A DNA stretch of 64,000 nucleotides from an uncultured Lachnoclostridium sp. (GCA_905212635.1 CAJMFH010000007.1:28706-92705), one strand, 5' to 3'; positions 8,460 to 17,358 are shown, counted from the first letter of the stretch. The notes: generated by a model not told the origin, from the sequence alone. Made by a program: numbers and translations.

Positions 8460-9970
8460 ACCCCGCCCACACATTCGCGGAGTTCTGAAAGGAGCTCCGC
8501 TTTTTTTGTCCCCAAAAGAAGTTCCTGATTGTATTTCCGAAATCTTTCATTTGCATTTTCTGCCAGAAAAACAGCAGCGTCCGGATCCATCGCAAGTTCC
8601 GTCACAAATACGACAAGTTCCTGTCCGTCCGCAAATGCCGCCTCGATAAAATCAAATGCATGCTCTAATTTTCCGGCTGTCTCCTGTTCACATTTTTCCA
8701 ATTGTTCTACCGCCTCGGCAAATGGCTGTCGGGCAATGTCAAAGACCTCTTCCGGCGTTTTTCCCACAATATCCCCGGACTGCGGACAGGCACCTCGTAT
8801 TTTTTCAAACAGCTTCTGCTGGAGATGTTCCTCGCTTTTTTCCAGAAATCCCTGTTTTTTGCGAAGGGCAGATGCCTCTTCCTGCTGTCTGCACAAATTC
8901 CGGTACGTATCCACCGGTTCTTCTCCTGCCAGCACCTGACTCCGGTATTGTTTCAAAAAAGCGAACCAAATATCTGTCATTTTTTTCCAATTTCTTGTTT
9001 TTTCAAACTGTCCATGCAGTCCGGAAAGTACGAGATGCACGACACTGATCTTTTCGTCAAAGGAGGCACGGAAAAGCCGCTCATAGACGGAAGTTTTTAC
9101 CGTTCCTTCCAATATTTCCGGGATGCCGTAATGGTCTTCGTATTTTTTATACAGATCAATGTATGCCGCTACATCTTTTGCCACATCGTCGTGTGCCAAA
9201 TATTCACGGATACTCTCTTCCGTAAGCGCAATCCCCAGTTCTTCATACACTTTCATCAAACTGCTGAGATCCTCCCAGCCACGTGCCGTCACAAACTGCA
9301 TACCATCAACATCATTTTCAACCACGTAAAAATTTGACGGACGAAGCTCAAGATACGTCAATAACGCCGGATGAATCTGGTGCGTCACCGCATATTCTTT
9401 CCACACCAAAAAGTCTGCATCAATCCGCATCTGGCGCACACGGTCCAATGTCACCATGTCAAATTCGCGCACGGATTTATTATACTCCGGTGGATTTCCC
9501 GCAGCGACAATGATCCACCCTTGCGGCACTGCCTGATTGCCAAAAGTCTTGCATTGCAGAAATTGCAGCATCGTCGGTGCCAGCGTTTCCGATACACAAT
9601 TGATCTCATCAATAAAAAGAATGCCCTCTTTCAACCCCGTCTCACGCATTTTTTCATACACGCTCGCAATGATCTCGCTCATTGTATACTCTGTAATGGA
9701 AACCCCTCTACCGTCAAATGTATCTTTGCGGATAAACGGAAGTCCGACCGCACTCTGCCTTGTATGATGCGTAATGGTATAGGAAACGAGTCCGATCCCA
9801 CACTCTCTCGCGATCTGCTCCATAATCTGCGTTTTTCCGATCCCCGGCGGGCCGATCAAAAGCATCGGACGCTGATGTACCGGCGCAATTCGGTAATCTC
9901 CTTCCGGTGTCTTCGCAAGATACGCTTTTACCGCATCTTTGATCTCTTGTTTTGCCTGCTTGATATTCAT
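8453..9970 (-). CDS. MoxR-like AAA+ ATPase
   Basis: 505 residues. The N-terminal AAA+ module has Walker A GPPGIGKT (about 39-46) and Walker B ILFIDEIN (about 117-124), with a sensor-1-like IIVAAGNPP. The C-terminal 200 residues are helical and charged with no known domain. The start overlaps the stop of the VWA gene (ATGA), so the two are coupled. MoxR ATPases typically work with VWA-domain proteins to remodel or insert cofactors into a client. The last residues and stop codon are contributed by a dispersed repeat (see 8445). The client is unknown; the neighbouring leucine-rich-repeat protein is a candidate partner. Confidence 0.88.
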   Translation of the reverse strand: MNIKQAKQEIKDAVKAYLAKTPEGDYRIAPVHQRPMLLIGPPGIGKTQIMEQIARECGIGLVSYTITHHTRQSAVGLPFIRKDTFDGRGVSITEYTMSEIIASVYEKMRETGLKEGILFIDEINCVSETLAPTMLQFLQCKTFGNQAVPQGWIIVAAGNPPEYNKSVREFDMVTLDRVRQMRIDADFLVWKEYAVTHQIHPALLTYLELRPSNFYVVENDVDGMQFVTARGWEDLSSLMKVYEELGIALTEESIREYLAHDDVAKDVAAYIDLYKKYEDHYGIPEILEGTVKTSVYERLFRASFDEKISVVHLVLSGLHGQFEKTRNWKKMTDIWFAFLKQYRSQVLAGEEPVDTYRNLCRQQEEASALRKKQGFLEKSEEHLQQKLFEKIRGACPQSGDIVGKTPEEVFDIARQPFAEAVEQLEKCEQETAGKLEHAFDFIEAAFADGQELVVFVTELAMDPDAAVFLAENANERFRKYNQELLLGTKKAELLSELRECVGGVS

Positions 9971-11262
9971 CTGCTGCCTCCTATCTCAAAACGCATCGCC
10001 CACGGCGGTACTTTTGACTTTTCATATTCGTTCAAATAAATAAATGCGACATCATACTCCGGGCGTTTTGCCGGATATGTGCCCTTCCCATCCGTAAAAT
10101 AAAGAAGTCCCCGTAATTCCCGGAGTTCTCCCTGCTCTCTCAGTCCCGCGACGTAGGAAAACGCCGGGCGGAAATCTGTCCCGCCACCACCGATGACGGT
10201 AAACCGCTCAAGGTACGCATCAAGTTCAGAAATGTCTGTAATCCTGGTATCTTCCCGTACCGCATCATCGCACTGCAAAATGCGGATATGACATTTATGA
10301 AAAAAACTGTCTTTTTCGGTAAGCAGGGTAAATGTCTCGCGCAAAAACCCCTTAATAAGTTCCCCATCGGTGGAATAACTGGTATCCAAAACTACGACAA
10401 ATTCCTGTATCCGCATCACTTCCCGCGTTTCCACCGGTTCGACTAGCGGCATATTTCCATATAAAGAAAGACCGTACGTATAAAAATTGACATCAAATGT
10501 ATCCGGATCACACTGCATTTCCTCGCGCAGCACCGCAAATTTTCGCAGAAAATCCCGATAACTCCTCTTGCTCCTGTCTGCCTTCAGGCGGCGGAGCAGC
10601 GACTGTTCGCCTTCTTCCGGCTCAGCGCCGCGCCGTTCTTCCTGCATCCGGCTCTGCCTTGCAATCTTGTCCCACATCTCTCTCGCTTGATTTTGCATCG
10701 GCGTCTTTTTTTCCTCTTCCGGCCAGAATTTGTGATTGTCTGTATAAAACTCACGCCTTAGTTTTTCCCGTTCTTTATTTCCAATTCCTTCCAAATATTC
10801 ATAAATCTTCGCCGCCGAGAGAAGTTTCTTTTCTTCCATTACTTCATATATCTTCCGGCGCTCCCACGACAGCGCCCGTCTTACACTTTTCTTTTCCAGA
10901 TGGTCAATAACATACTCCACCTCAATATCACACGCCACGTCCCACCATGGCCGTGTGCGCCCCTGCCCCAGCCACAAATGAGCAAAAAGGCAGTGAAGCA
11001 CCGTATGAAGGTACACGCGGTTCAGATAAAGCGGATTATCTGGAAATATTTTACAGATTCGCTCTGCCGGGAAATACAATCGACTGCCATCCGCCGCCAG
11101 TGTCTGGATACCTTCCGCCGGCTGCCACGAAAGTGCTGAAAGTGCTGCATCAAAAAACCGCAGATCCTGATACAATTCATTCTGCACAAAACGAAGGAGT
11201 TTTTGCGCCATTTGCGTCTGCCATTGCTCTTCACTCTGACCGTGTTTTTTACTCAAATTCAT
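9967..11262 (-). CDS. VWA-like domain protein (DUF2201 type, degenerate metallopeptidase front)
   Basis: 431 residues from the ATG at 11262, chosen because GGGAGGAAGG sits just upstream; a longer frame to 11343 has no such site. The C-terminal third has a MIDAS-type VWA domain: DTSYST for the DxSxS motif and GGGGTDF for the conserved Thr. The N-terminal half has HTVLHCLFAH at the place where DUF2201 proteins carry a HExxH-like zinc motif; here the Glu is replaced by Val, so peptidase activity is doubtful. It overlaps the leucine-rich-repeat gene by 14 bases upstream and the MoxR ATPase by 4 bases downstream. It is the expected adaptor of the ATPase. Confidence 0.85.
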   Translation of the reverse strand: MNLSKKHGQSEEQWQTQMAQKLLRFVQNELYQDLRFFDAALSALSWQPAEGIQTLAADGSRLYFPAERICKIFPDNPLYLNRVYLHTVLHCLFAHLWLGQGRTRPWWDVACDIEVEYVIDHLEKKSVRRALSWERRKIYEVMEEKKLLSAAKIYEYLEGIGNKEREKLRREFYTDNHKFWPEEEKKTPMQNQAREMWDKIARQSRMQEERRGAEPEEGEQSLLRRLKADRSKRSYRDFLRKFAVLREEMQCDPDTFDVNFYTYGLSLYGNMPLVEPVETREVMRIQEFVVVLDTSYSTDGELIKGFLRETFTLLTEKDSFFHKCHIRILQCDDAVREDTRITDISELDAYLERFTVIGGGGTDFRPAFSYVAGLREQGELRELRGLLYFTDGKGTYPAKRPEYDVAFIYLNEYEKSKVPPWAMRFEIGGSR

Positions 11263-12193
11263 AGCGCGCCTTCCTCCCTTCTTCCTTTTTCTGCCCTGCC
11301 GCCAAAAGAACCGCCGCACCTTCTGTCCAATCCTGCTGCACATAGTTTACCAATGCCTGTTCTTTTACAGACTTTTCTATTTTATCTCCTGTAAGCACTG
11401 AATTTACGGCAAATGACAGCCATTCAAAATTTCTATTTTTTAGACAGATTTCAAATATTTTTTCCGGTACACTCACCACATAGTTTTCATATTGCAGGCG
11501 ATTCTTTTCAGTCAGACCAAGCGGTGTCATAAGCCGGTTTAATGCCATATGCACGAGCACCCGGTCTGTTTCTTCTGCGCATGCCTTCTCAAAGATCCCA
11601 TCGTATGCCTCAAAATCCACTTTCCCATCTCGGAAACATTGGCGTGCACGGAACCCTTCGCCCTCAATATTTAAGCCAAAAATGTGTGCCGGTGCAATCG
11701 TATCATACCCCTCATAATATTCCGGATAAAATAAAACCGCATCATCAAACTGCACCTCAACGTCCCATGAAATTCTCGCAAGAAGCTGTTTGGCACCGGT
11801 TTCCTCCCCCGCCTTTCCGCGGATACGCAGGCTATGTAGCGCACCACAGTTATTGAACACATCACTTCCAATCTCTTTTATCCTTTTTCCCGTTTCAAGA
11901 TATTCCAACTTTTTACAATTAAAAAAGGCAGCATTTTCAATCCGTTCAACCGAATCCGGCAGGCTGATCTTTTCCACAAAATCTCCCTGCGCCGGATGTG
12001 CAGAAGGCTCCCCTATCACCGCTGCATTCCCGTCTTGTGTCGTTTTCTCCCGCTTCCGGTCCGAAAAACAATACGCCCCAACAACCACAAGCTCACGCCC
12101 CTCTACCGTTTCCGGCAGAGTGATCTCCGGGCTGTTCGAGCGCACTTCATGCACCACTGCATTTTCATCTTGTTCGTTCCAAATAAGCTCCAT
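11249..12193 (-). CDS. Leucine-rich-repeat (BspA-like) protein
   Basis: 314 residues without a signal peptide, so probably cytoplasmic. Residues about 20-130 contain BspA/TpLRR-type repeats (ITLPETVEGRELVVVGAYCF, ISLPDSVERIENAAFFNCKK, KEIGSDVFNNCGALHSLRI). The C-terminal 170 residues are helical with alternating aromatic and charged positions and match nothing I recognise. It lies 12 bases after the SGNH gene and overlaps the VWA gene, which argues for one operon with VWA and MoxR. In such an arrangement the repeats may act as a recognition module for the ATPase machine; this is inference. Confidence 0.75.
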   Translation of the reverse strand: MELIWNEQDENAVVHEVRSNSPEITLPETVEGRELVVVGAYCFSDRKREKTTQDGNAAVIGEPSAHPAQGDFVEKISLPDSVERIENAAFFNCKKLEYLETGKRIKEIGSDVFNNCGALHSLRIRGKAGEETGAKQLLARISWDVEVQFDDAVLFYPEYYEGYDTIAPAHIFGLNIEGEGFRARQCFRDGKVDFEAYDGIFEKACAEETDRVLVHMALNRLMTPLGLTEKNRLQYENYVVSVPEKIFEICLKNRNFEWLSFAVNSVLTGDKIEKSVKEQALVNYVQQDWTEGAAVLLAAGQKKEEGRKARYEFE

Positions 12194-12205
12194 GACGGAT
12201 TACCT

Positions 12206-12967
12206 CTATCCTTTTCGTATTGCTTCCAGTTCCTTCAATATCGTTTTCAATGCCTGCTTCTTTTCCGTCCAATTCTTTCCCCGTAAAAATGTGCGGTATT
12301 TTTTCGGACATTTTTCGACCGGATAACCGGTACATTTCTTACCAAAGATCTGCGTATACATGAGAATAGCCGCCGTATATCCGTTATACTCATTTGGATG
12401 ATAGTCGCCCGGCTCATGCAGTTCTTCATACATATAGCCAAGATCCTGTAATCTCTGGATCGCCGCTTCTGCCCGTATGATTTTCACGCCGTGCTTTGTC
12501 AGTTTCTGGATCAATTCTCCTCCCGGCACATCAAATTCCGTCTGATAATAATACGAACGCGCCGACTTTTTCATATATTTCTGTAATTTCAGGATATCTT
12601 TGTACGTCGTTTCATACCGTGTGCCATACTCCTGAAAAATGACAATATCTGACTTTTTCAATTGCTTGCGGATATTGTATTCATTGAATTTGGCATCCAA
12701 TGCATGATCGCTCAATTGATATCCGTTATTGATCTGATCGTAGACCTTAATATTCGTACCGTAAAGTTTCGCGATCTGCTTGAAATATTTTTTCTGAGAT
12801 CCGTTTCCGATAAGACTATTTCCGACTATCGTAACGGTATATGTCTTCTTTTTTGCCTGAACGGCCTGCTCCCCTGCCCCAAGATAACCGCCAATCCCCG
12901 TGATCAGAAAGGCCGCCAAAAATAAGACTGTTATGAGCTTCTTTGCAAATTTACCAGTGTGTTTCAT
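12206..12967 (-). CDS. Secreted SGNH-like hydrolase (DUF4886-like)
   Basis: 253 residues from the ATG at 12967, with a GGGGGG ribosome site. The signal peptide is hydrophobic at about 9-28, with cleavage near QAKKK. Block I of SGNH enzymes appears as VTIVGNSLIGNG, with Ser after GN. The catalytic Asp/His block appears near the C-terminus as GDYHPNEYNGY. The family contains carbohydrate esterases and other lipase-like enzymes; the substrate is unknown. It has its own promoter and is followed after 12 bases by the leucine-rich-repeat gene. A secreted enzyme in front of three apparently cytoplasmic proteins is odd and may just reflect shared transcription. Confidence 0.68.
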   Translation of the reverse strand: MKHTGKFAKKLITVLFLAAFLITGIGGYLGAGEQAVQAKKKTYTVTIVGNSLIGNGSQKKYFKQIAKLYGTNIKVYDQINNGYQLSDHALDAKFNEYNIRKQLKKSDIVIFQEYGTRYETTYKDILKLQKYMKKSARSYYYQTEFDVPGGELIQKLTKHGVKIIRAEAAIQRLQDLGYMYEELHEPGDYHPNEYNGYTAAILMYTQIFGKKCTGYPVEKCPKKYRTFLRGKNWTEKKQALKTILKELEAIRKG

Positions 12968-12988
12968 GTTTTTGCCCCCCTTTTTCCA

Positions 12989-13017
12989 ATTATACCACAC
13001 CTCATTTTCCGGAACAA
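12989..13017 (-). promoter_or_regulatory. Sigma-A-type promoter for the SGNH/LRR/VWA/MoxR run
   Basis: On the minus strand TTGTTC and TATAAT are 17 bases apart (complements at 13012-13017 and 12989-12994). This places transcription start shortly before the GGGGGG ribosome site of the gene starting at 12967. Confidence 0.65.
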
Positions 13018-13020
13018 GAA

Positions 13021-13995
13021 TCACTTTTCAAGCAATGCATCATCCTCATATCCATGTTTTTTCAAATACTCTTCGTATTCTTCTCTTGTATCAAAACAAT
13101 CGCTGTCTAAGATAAATTCATCTACAAATTCTAATGCGTCATCCTCTTCCTCGTCTTCCTCATATGCCGGATCCTCTGTCATTTCACGCAATGTAAAACT
13201 GGAAAATTTTGGTTCTCCACTGCATTTTGCAATAAATCCAATTTCAATGCTTTTCTTGGGACCAATATTTTGATTATTTTCCGTATGATGCAAATAATAA
13301 TACATGATATCTTTATTATCCATGTCCTCTGGTCCGCCGCTAATAACCGCATTCCAAACTTGTTCCATTTTAAGATTTGATTCGCAGTCCACTCTCCAAT
13401 CCTCTATCGTATGGTACGTTTTATTTGTGATGGTAATCTTTCCATTTACCAGATTTCCCCACTTATGAAGTATCGTAAGCGACATTTTGTACTTTTCCTG
13501 ATCCACCTCATCACTAACCATATTTGACTCTAGATATGACGGAAATTTGGGTTCTTCTTTTGCTTTTACCAGCATGCCAAAAGAAATGATCCCATTTTTC
13601 GGAATATCATGATTGTTTTTCGTATTTCGAAGCGTATATATATTTTTATGAAAATCCTTGATTTTCACATCAGAAATATGTTTAATTTCATAGTTTGCCG
13701 GGAGATTAAATTCCCAATCCTCCACTTCCTCATCTGAAACATTTGTTAAGGTGATTTCGACATAATAATACTCTCCCCATTGTTCTGTTATTTTATAATC
13801 CAGCTGCAAATCTGCCAGATCCGCATCGACATATGTTAGCAGCCATTCAAGGTCTTCCTCTGCTTCAATTTCCTCCGCTGTTTTATTATTCGTTTCTTTC
13901 TTTTCCCCTTCTTTGGTATTTATGGCTCCCAGAGTACCTGTACATAAAACCATTATAAATGCAAGAAGGAGAATTTTTATTCCCTTTTTATACAT
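13021..13995 (-). CDS. Secreted protein with two CBM2-like domains, no catalytic domain
   Basis: 324 residues with a signal peptide (about 6-24) followed by an acidic, Glu-rich stretch. Two similar modules follow at about 66-165 and 176-275. Each carries the alternating pattern of family 2 carbohydrate-binding domains: xITNKTYHTIEDWRVDCES, then WNAVISG, then a Gly/Pro-Lys-containing turn before an IGFIAK strand. The C-terminal 45 residues are very acidic. No enzyme domain is present. It could bind a polysaccharide at the cell surface, or be a structural relative of CBM2 with another ligand. The domain call rests on pattern only. Confidence 0.6.
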   Translation of the reverse strand: MYKKGIKILLLAFIMVLCTGTLGAINTKEGEKKETNNKTAEEIEAEEDLEWLLTYVDADLADLQLDYKITEQWGEYYYVEITLTNVSDEEVEDWEFNLPANYEIKHISDVKIKDFHKNIYTLRNTKNNHDIPKNGIISFGMLVKAKEEPKFPSYLESNMVSDEVDQEKYKMSLTILHKWGNLVNGKITITNKTYHTIEDWRVDCESNLKMEQVWNAVISGGPEDMDNKDIMYYYLHHTENNQNIGPKKSIEIGFIAKCSGEPKFSSFTLREMTEDPAYEEDEEEDDALEFVDEFILDSDCFDTREEYEEYLKKHGYEDDALLEK

Positions 13996-14132
13996 AATTT
14001 CCCGTCCTTTCTTTTGCTTTCTAAAACTCCAAACGATCCGTATTTAACAGAAAATATTTCATCTCCACTTCCATTTTTTGCATTGCACGGATTTTGGTAA
14101 TGCTATTTTACCATGAATCCATTTACCTTTTC

Positions 14133-14214
14133 AATAGTTACCTTGTAAGTAACTATTCAGACGTGCAAGCACGACGATTTATTGATTTCCATACATTGAT
14201 CCTGAATAGTTACC
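14133..14214. repeat. Dispersed inverted repeat, two adjacent copies
   Basis: AATAGTTACC (14133-14142) is the right end of one degenerate copy. A second copy starts with GTAACTATTCAG (14149-14160) and ends with CATTGATCCTGAATAGTTAC (14194-14213). Between them GTGCAAGCAC (14163-14172) echoes the GTGCTTGCAC hairpin inside the long copy at 22.4 kb. Confidence 0.85.
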
Positions 14215-14223
14215 TTGTAATAC

Positions 14224-14262
14224 AAAAAACCGCCGCACAAAGATCGCTCTCTGCACGGCAGT
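14224..14262 (-). terminator. Intrinsic terminator after the feo operon
   Basis: On the minus strand ACTGCCGTGCA pairs with TGTGCGGCGGT through 11 pairs including G-U wobbles (14252-14262 with 14229-14239), and a run of T follows. It ends the leftward feo transcript. Confidence 0.75.
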
Positions 14263-14374
14263 TCAATTTTCGACAATTTGCAGCCAGCCCAAAGCTGCTC
14301 TCGTCATTTCATACACGATTTTTTATTTCCAGGACTTTCGCCCAGGATAAAAAGGAGTAAATTATCAGCCTATA

Positions 14375-14743
14375 TTATTTCATACTCACGACAGTATATC
14401 CAAGTTTTTCGATGGTATTCTGGATTTCCAGATCATCGACATCCTTGTAGACCGAAATCGTCGCTGCTTTCTTATTCAGATTCACTTTTGCAACGATGCC
14501 ATCCATTTCATTCAGATGGTTCTCGATCCGCACCCGGCAATTCTGACAGTGCATGCCGTCGATGTGTACGGTGACCTCACGAAGTACTGGTCCGGAGATC
14601 TTTTTCTTGATCGGCTTTTCTTTGGGACCGCCGCAGCAGTCGCCTTCGCCTTTCATGTGCTTGATGCTGGTCCGGATCGCCGGAATCAAAATCAGCACGA
14701 GAATTACTACGATTAAAAGTGTCTGCATATTCAAACTCGTCAT
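14375..14743 (-). CDS. Membrane-anchored heavy-metal-associated (HMA) domain protein
   Basis: 122 residues. There is an N-terminal membrane helix (about 7-24), a short linker with a CCGG motif, and then an HMA domain (about 53-120) with the metal-binding GMHCQNC motif. HMA domains bind Cu(I) or Zn(II), and less often other soft metals. It is the last gene of the feo operon, six bases after the FeoB-associated protein, so it may handle metal entering through FeoB. The ATG at 14743 lies directly against a GGGGG ribosome site, so the next ATG, at codon 6, may be used instead. Confidence 0.82.
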   Translation of the reverse strand: MTSLNMQTLLIVVILVLILIPAIRTSIKHMKGEGDCCGGPKEKPIKKKISGPVLREVTVHIDGMHCQNCRVRIENHLNEMDGIVAKVNLNKKAATISVYKDVDDLEIQNTIEKLGYTVVSMK

Positions 14744-14749
14744 CCCCCT

Positions 14750-14926
14750 TTAATCTTTCTTCTTTTGTTGTGGTTTTGATGCACAGGAACGTGTACACGA
14801 ACCTGCGGACGGACATCCGATACAATGAATGCCCCTCTTCTTTTCCTTACGAATGTAAAGAAGTGAAGATCCTACGATGATTATCAGGAGTACGATAACA
14901 ACTACATTTGCTATAATACCTGTCAT
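14750..14926 (-). CDS. FeoB-associated Cys-rich membrane protein
   Basis: A 58-residue protein read from the ATG at 14926 to a TAA at 14750. There is one membrane helix (IIANVVVIVLLIIIVGSSLL), a basic stop-transfer stretch (RKEKKR), and a short cytoplasmic tail with CIGCPSAGSCTRSC. This is the layout of the FeoB-associated Cys-rich family, thought to assist FeoB in place of FeoC. It lies between FeoB and the HMA protein in one operon, with an AAAGAGATG-like ribosome site. Confidence 0.88.
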   Translation of the reverse strand: MTGIIANVVVIVLLIIIVGSSLLYIRKEKKRGIHCIGCPSAGSCTRSCASKPQQKKKD

Positions 14927-14951
14927 AATTCATCATCTCTTTTCTAAATTA

Positions 14952-16943
14952 TTAGTCTAACTGGTACTCGGTATCGATAGCTCGATTTGCTCTCATGATC
15001 AATGTTACGATTACGGCAGCAAATACAAGTACTGCGATCAGACCGCCGACAAATCCAGCACCAAGGCTTCCTGTCGTGATCAATGTACCAATCTGGTATA
15101 CTAAAAATCCTACGGTGAAACCGGTTGCCAACTGGAGACAGATACCGGCAAACAACCATTTTCCACTCTGCATCTCGGAGTTCATAGCACCCAAAGCTGC
15201 GAAACATGGTGGAGTATAAAGGTTGAACATCAAGTAAGCAAGTGCTGCTACTTTTGTGATTCCCATTGCGGTAGCAACTGCGTTACCACTTCCGATAAGT
15301 TCAAGTTCATCCGGATCGATGAAGTTTGTAATTGCATAAACAGTAGCAATTGTACCAACTACGTTCTCTTTTGCAATAAATCCTGTGATTGCTGCTGCGG
15401 CAAGCTGCCAAGCGGCGATACCTACAACAGGTACAAGAAGTACGGCAAATGGTCCTGCAATACTTGCAAGGATAGAAGTATTTTCTGCGCCTTCCTCGAT
15501 GGCTTCGAAATGCCAGTTGAAGGACTGCATGATCTGAACTACTGTGTTACAAACAAGAATAACAGTTCCTGCTTTTTTGATATATGCTTTACCACGGTTT
15601 AACATGGACAAAACACCAATTTTCAAACTTGGAACTTTGTATTCAGGCAGCTCGATGATGAAGAAAGATTTTCTGTACTTCATACCGGTAACTGCTTTTA
15701 CCAAAAGTGCTCCAAGAAGGATCAAAAGGATTCCTACAAAATACATTACTGGTCCAACCCATTTTGACTCTGGGAAGAATGCACCTGTAAACAATGCGAT
15801 TACAGGAAGTTTTGCTCCACATGGCATAAAGGTTGCCAGCATTGCGGTTGTTCTACGTTCTCTTTCGTTACGGATGGTACGACAAGCCATGATAGCCGGG
15901 ATACCACATCCTGTTCCGATGATCATAGGAATTACGGATTTACCGGAAAGACCTACACGTTTGAAGATCGGATCCAATACGACAGTTGCACGAGCCATGT
16001 ATCCACAATCTTCCAAAAGGGCGATGAGGAAATACATAACCATTACCAACGGAAGGAAACCAACTACGGCACCTACACCACCGATAATACCATCAACAAG
16101 CAGTGCATACAGGAAAGGATTTGCATTTTCAAGCAATCCGCCTACCCATTCCTGGAATGTCTCAATCCATCCGGTCAGGATATCTGCCAGATATGTACCA
16201 AGTGTTGACTGTGAAATAAAGAATACAAGATACATGATCGCTGCAAAGATGATCAAACCGGAAACCGGATTCGTGAGCACCTTATCGATCGCATCTCCTT
16301 TTGTCTTTTCCTTTGTCTGTACTTTACGTACTTCTACTTCTTTTACAATAGCATTTACAAAATCAAAACGTTTACGGTCTGCTGCTTCTACTTCGTTTTT
16401 GTCATGCAGATTGATATTTCCCTGCACATATGGAGGAACCTGTCCTTTTCCTTCCAGATCTGCGGCAGCAGCAACAACATCTTTCAATCCTGTGTCTGTT
16501 GTAGATGTTGTCTTAATAACAGGACATCCTAATTTTTCGGACAACAATGTTTCGTTGATCTGTGTTCCTTTTTTCTCATTGATATCGTTCTTATTCAAAG
16601 CAACGATTACCGGAATACCCAGTTCCAAAAGCTGTGTTGTGAAAAACAAACTACGGCTCAAGTTTGTGGCATCCACAATATTGATGATCGCATCAGGGTG
16701 TTCATTTTTTACATAACCACTTGTAATACTTTCCTCTGATGTAAATGGGGACATGGAATATGCACCCGGAAGGTCAACTGCGATCAGTTCCTTCGCGCCA
16801 TCATAATGATCTTTTTTAATTGGACTTTCTTTTCGGTCCACGGTAACGCCGGCCCAGTTACCAATCTTTTCGTTTCTTCCCGTCAATGCGTTGTACATAG
16901 TAGTCTTACCACTATTGGGATTACCGGTTAACGCGATTCTCAT
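14952..16943 (-). CDS. feoB: Ferrous iron transporter FeoB
   Basis: 663 residues. The N-terminal GTPase domain has G1 GNPNSGKTT, the G2 region around GVTVDRKE, G3 DLPGAYS and G4 NKND. A helical GDI-like linker follows, then a polytopic membrane domain from about 230 with the two Gate motifs (PMIIGTGCGIPAIMACRTI; FMPCGAKLPVIALF). It imports Fe(II), with transport linked to the GTPase domain. It lies 46 bases after FeoA in a leftward operon with two small accessory proteins downstream, under the GTTAGT-N4-ACTAAC operator. Confidence 0.97.
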   Translation of the reverse strand: MRIALTGNPNSGKTTMYNALTGRNEKIGNWAGVTVDRKESPIKKDHYDGAKELIAVDLPGAYSMSPFTSEESITSGYVKNEHPDAIINIVDATNLSRSLFFTTQLLELGIPVIVALNKNDINEKKGTQINETLLSEKLGCPVIKTTSTTDTGLKDVVAAAADLEGKGQVPPYVQGNINLHDKNEVEAADRKRFDFVNAIVKEVEVRKVQTKEKTKGDAIDKVLTNPVSGLIIFAAIMYLVFFISQSTLGTYLADILTGWIETFQEWVGGLLENANPFLYALLVDGIIGGVGAVVGFLPLVMVMYFLIALLEDCGYMARATVVLDPIFKRVGLSGKSVIPMIIGTGCGIPAIMACRTIRNERERRTTAMLATFMPCGAKLPVIALFTGAFFPESKWVGPVMYFVGILLILLGALLVKAVTGMKYRKSFFIIELPEYKVPSLKIGVLSMLNRGKAYIKKAGTVILVCNTVVQIMQSFNWHFEAIEEGAENTSILASIAGPFAVLLVPVVGIAAWQLAAAAITGFIAKENVVGTIATVYAITNFIDPDELELIGSGNAVATAMGITKVAALAYLMFNLYTPPCFAALGAMNSEMQSGKWLFAGICLQLATGFTVGFLVYQIGTLITTGSLGAGFVGGLIAVLVFAAVIVTLIMRANRAIDTEYQLD

Positions 16944-16989
16944 AAAGAAGCCTCCTTATATGTATTTGGTGGTAACGATTCTGTTACCT

Positions 16990-17202
16990 TTATATTAAAA
17001 TAGCTTTTGCTAATTCAATATCAATGTTGTAGCGTCCATCTTTAATGGATACGACGCAGTTCTTTTTCTTTCTGGAAACAACCGTGATCGGTTCTCCACT
17101 ATAGCAGCCGAGAGAGAACAAAAAGGATTTCATTTCCTCATCATCTGTCATGACATCACTGATAATACATTCTTTTCCAACTTCTGCTTCACTTAAATTC
17201 AT
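16990..17202 (-). CDS. feoA: Ferrous iron transport protein A (FeoA)
   Basis: 70 residues, a single SH3-like FeoA domain (ECIISDVMTDDEEMKSFLF, GCYSGEPITVVSRKKKNCVVSI). It is the usual size for free-standing FeoA, the cytoplasmic partner needed for FeoB function. It is the first gene of the operon; the promoter and operator are 80-110 bases upstream. Confidence 0.94.
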   Translation of the reverse strand: MNLSEAEVGKECIISDVMTDDEEMKSFLFSLGCYSGEPITVVSRKKKNCVVSIKDGRYNIDIELAKAILI

Positions 17203-17281
17203 ACTAAACTCTCCAATCTATGCTCACAAGGTTTCCCTCGAATTAGTTGCCATTACATATCGTTTTCTTTATCTTACGTTC

Positions 17282-17313
17282 GTTAGTATACACTAACCGC
17301 CATTAGTTGTCAA
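17282..17313 (-). promoter_or_regulatory. feoA promoter with overlapping GTTAGT-N4-ACTAAC operator
   Basis: On the minus strand TTGACA (complement 17308-17313) and TATACT (complement 17285-17290) are 17 bases apart. The palindrome GTTAGTATACACTAAC (17282-17297, plus strand) covers the -10 box, so a bound repressor would block RNA polymerase. The same GTTAGT-N4-ACTAAC pattern is at the fur-like promoter (29599-29614). The adjacent DtxR-type regulator is the obvious candidate binder. Confidence 0.8.
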
Positions 17314-17358
17314 TACCAAAAGTTGCATTATTGATAAAATTTCTCTAAATTCTACCTA

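Larger units (their letters stand above)
13996..14374. other. Gene-free interval with repeats and terminator
   Basis: About 380 bases without a convincing gene. It holds two abutting copies of the dispersed inverted repeat (14133-14214) and the terminator of the feo operon (14224-14262). The short frames in it have no ribosome sites. Confidence 0.6.

Noticed and set aside
15544..16716. 390-codon open frame opposite feoB
   Set aside because: Antisense shadow of a highly conserved gene; no ribosome site and no domain pattern.
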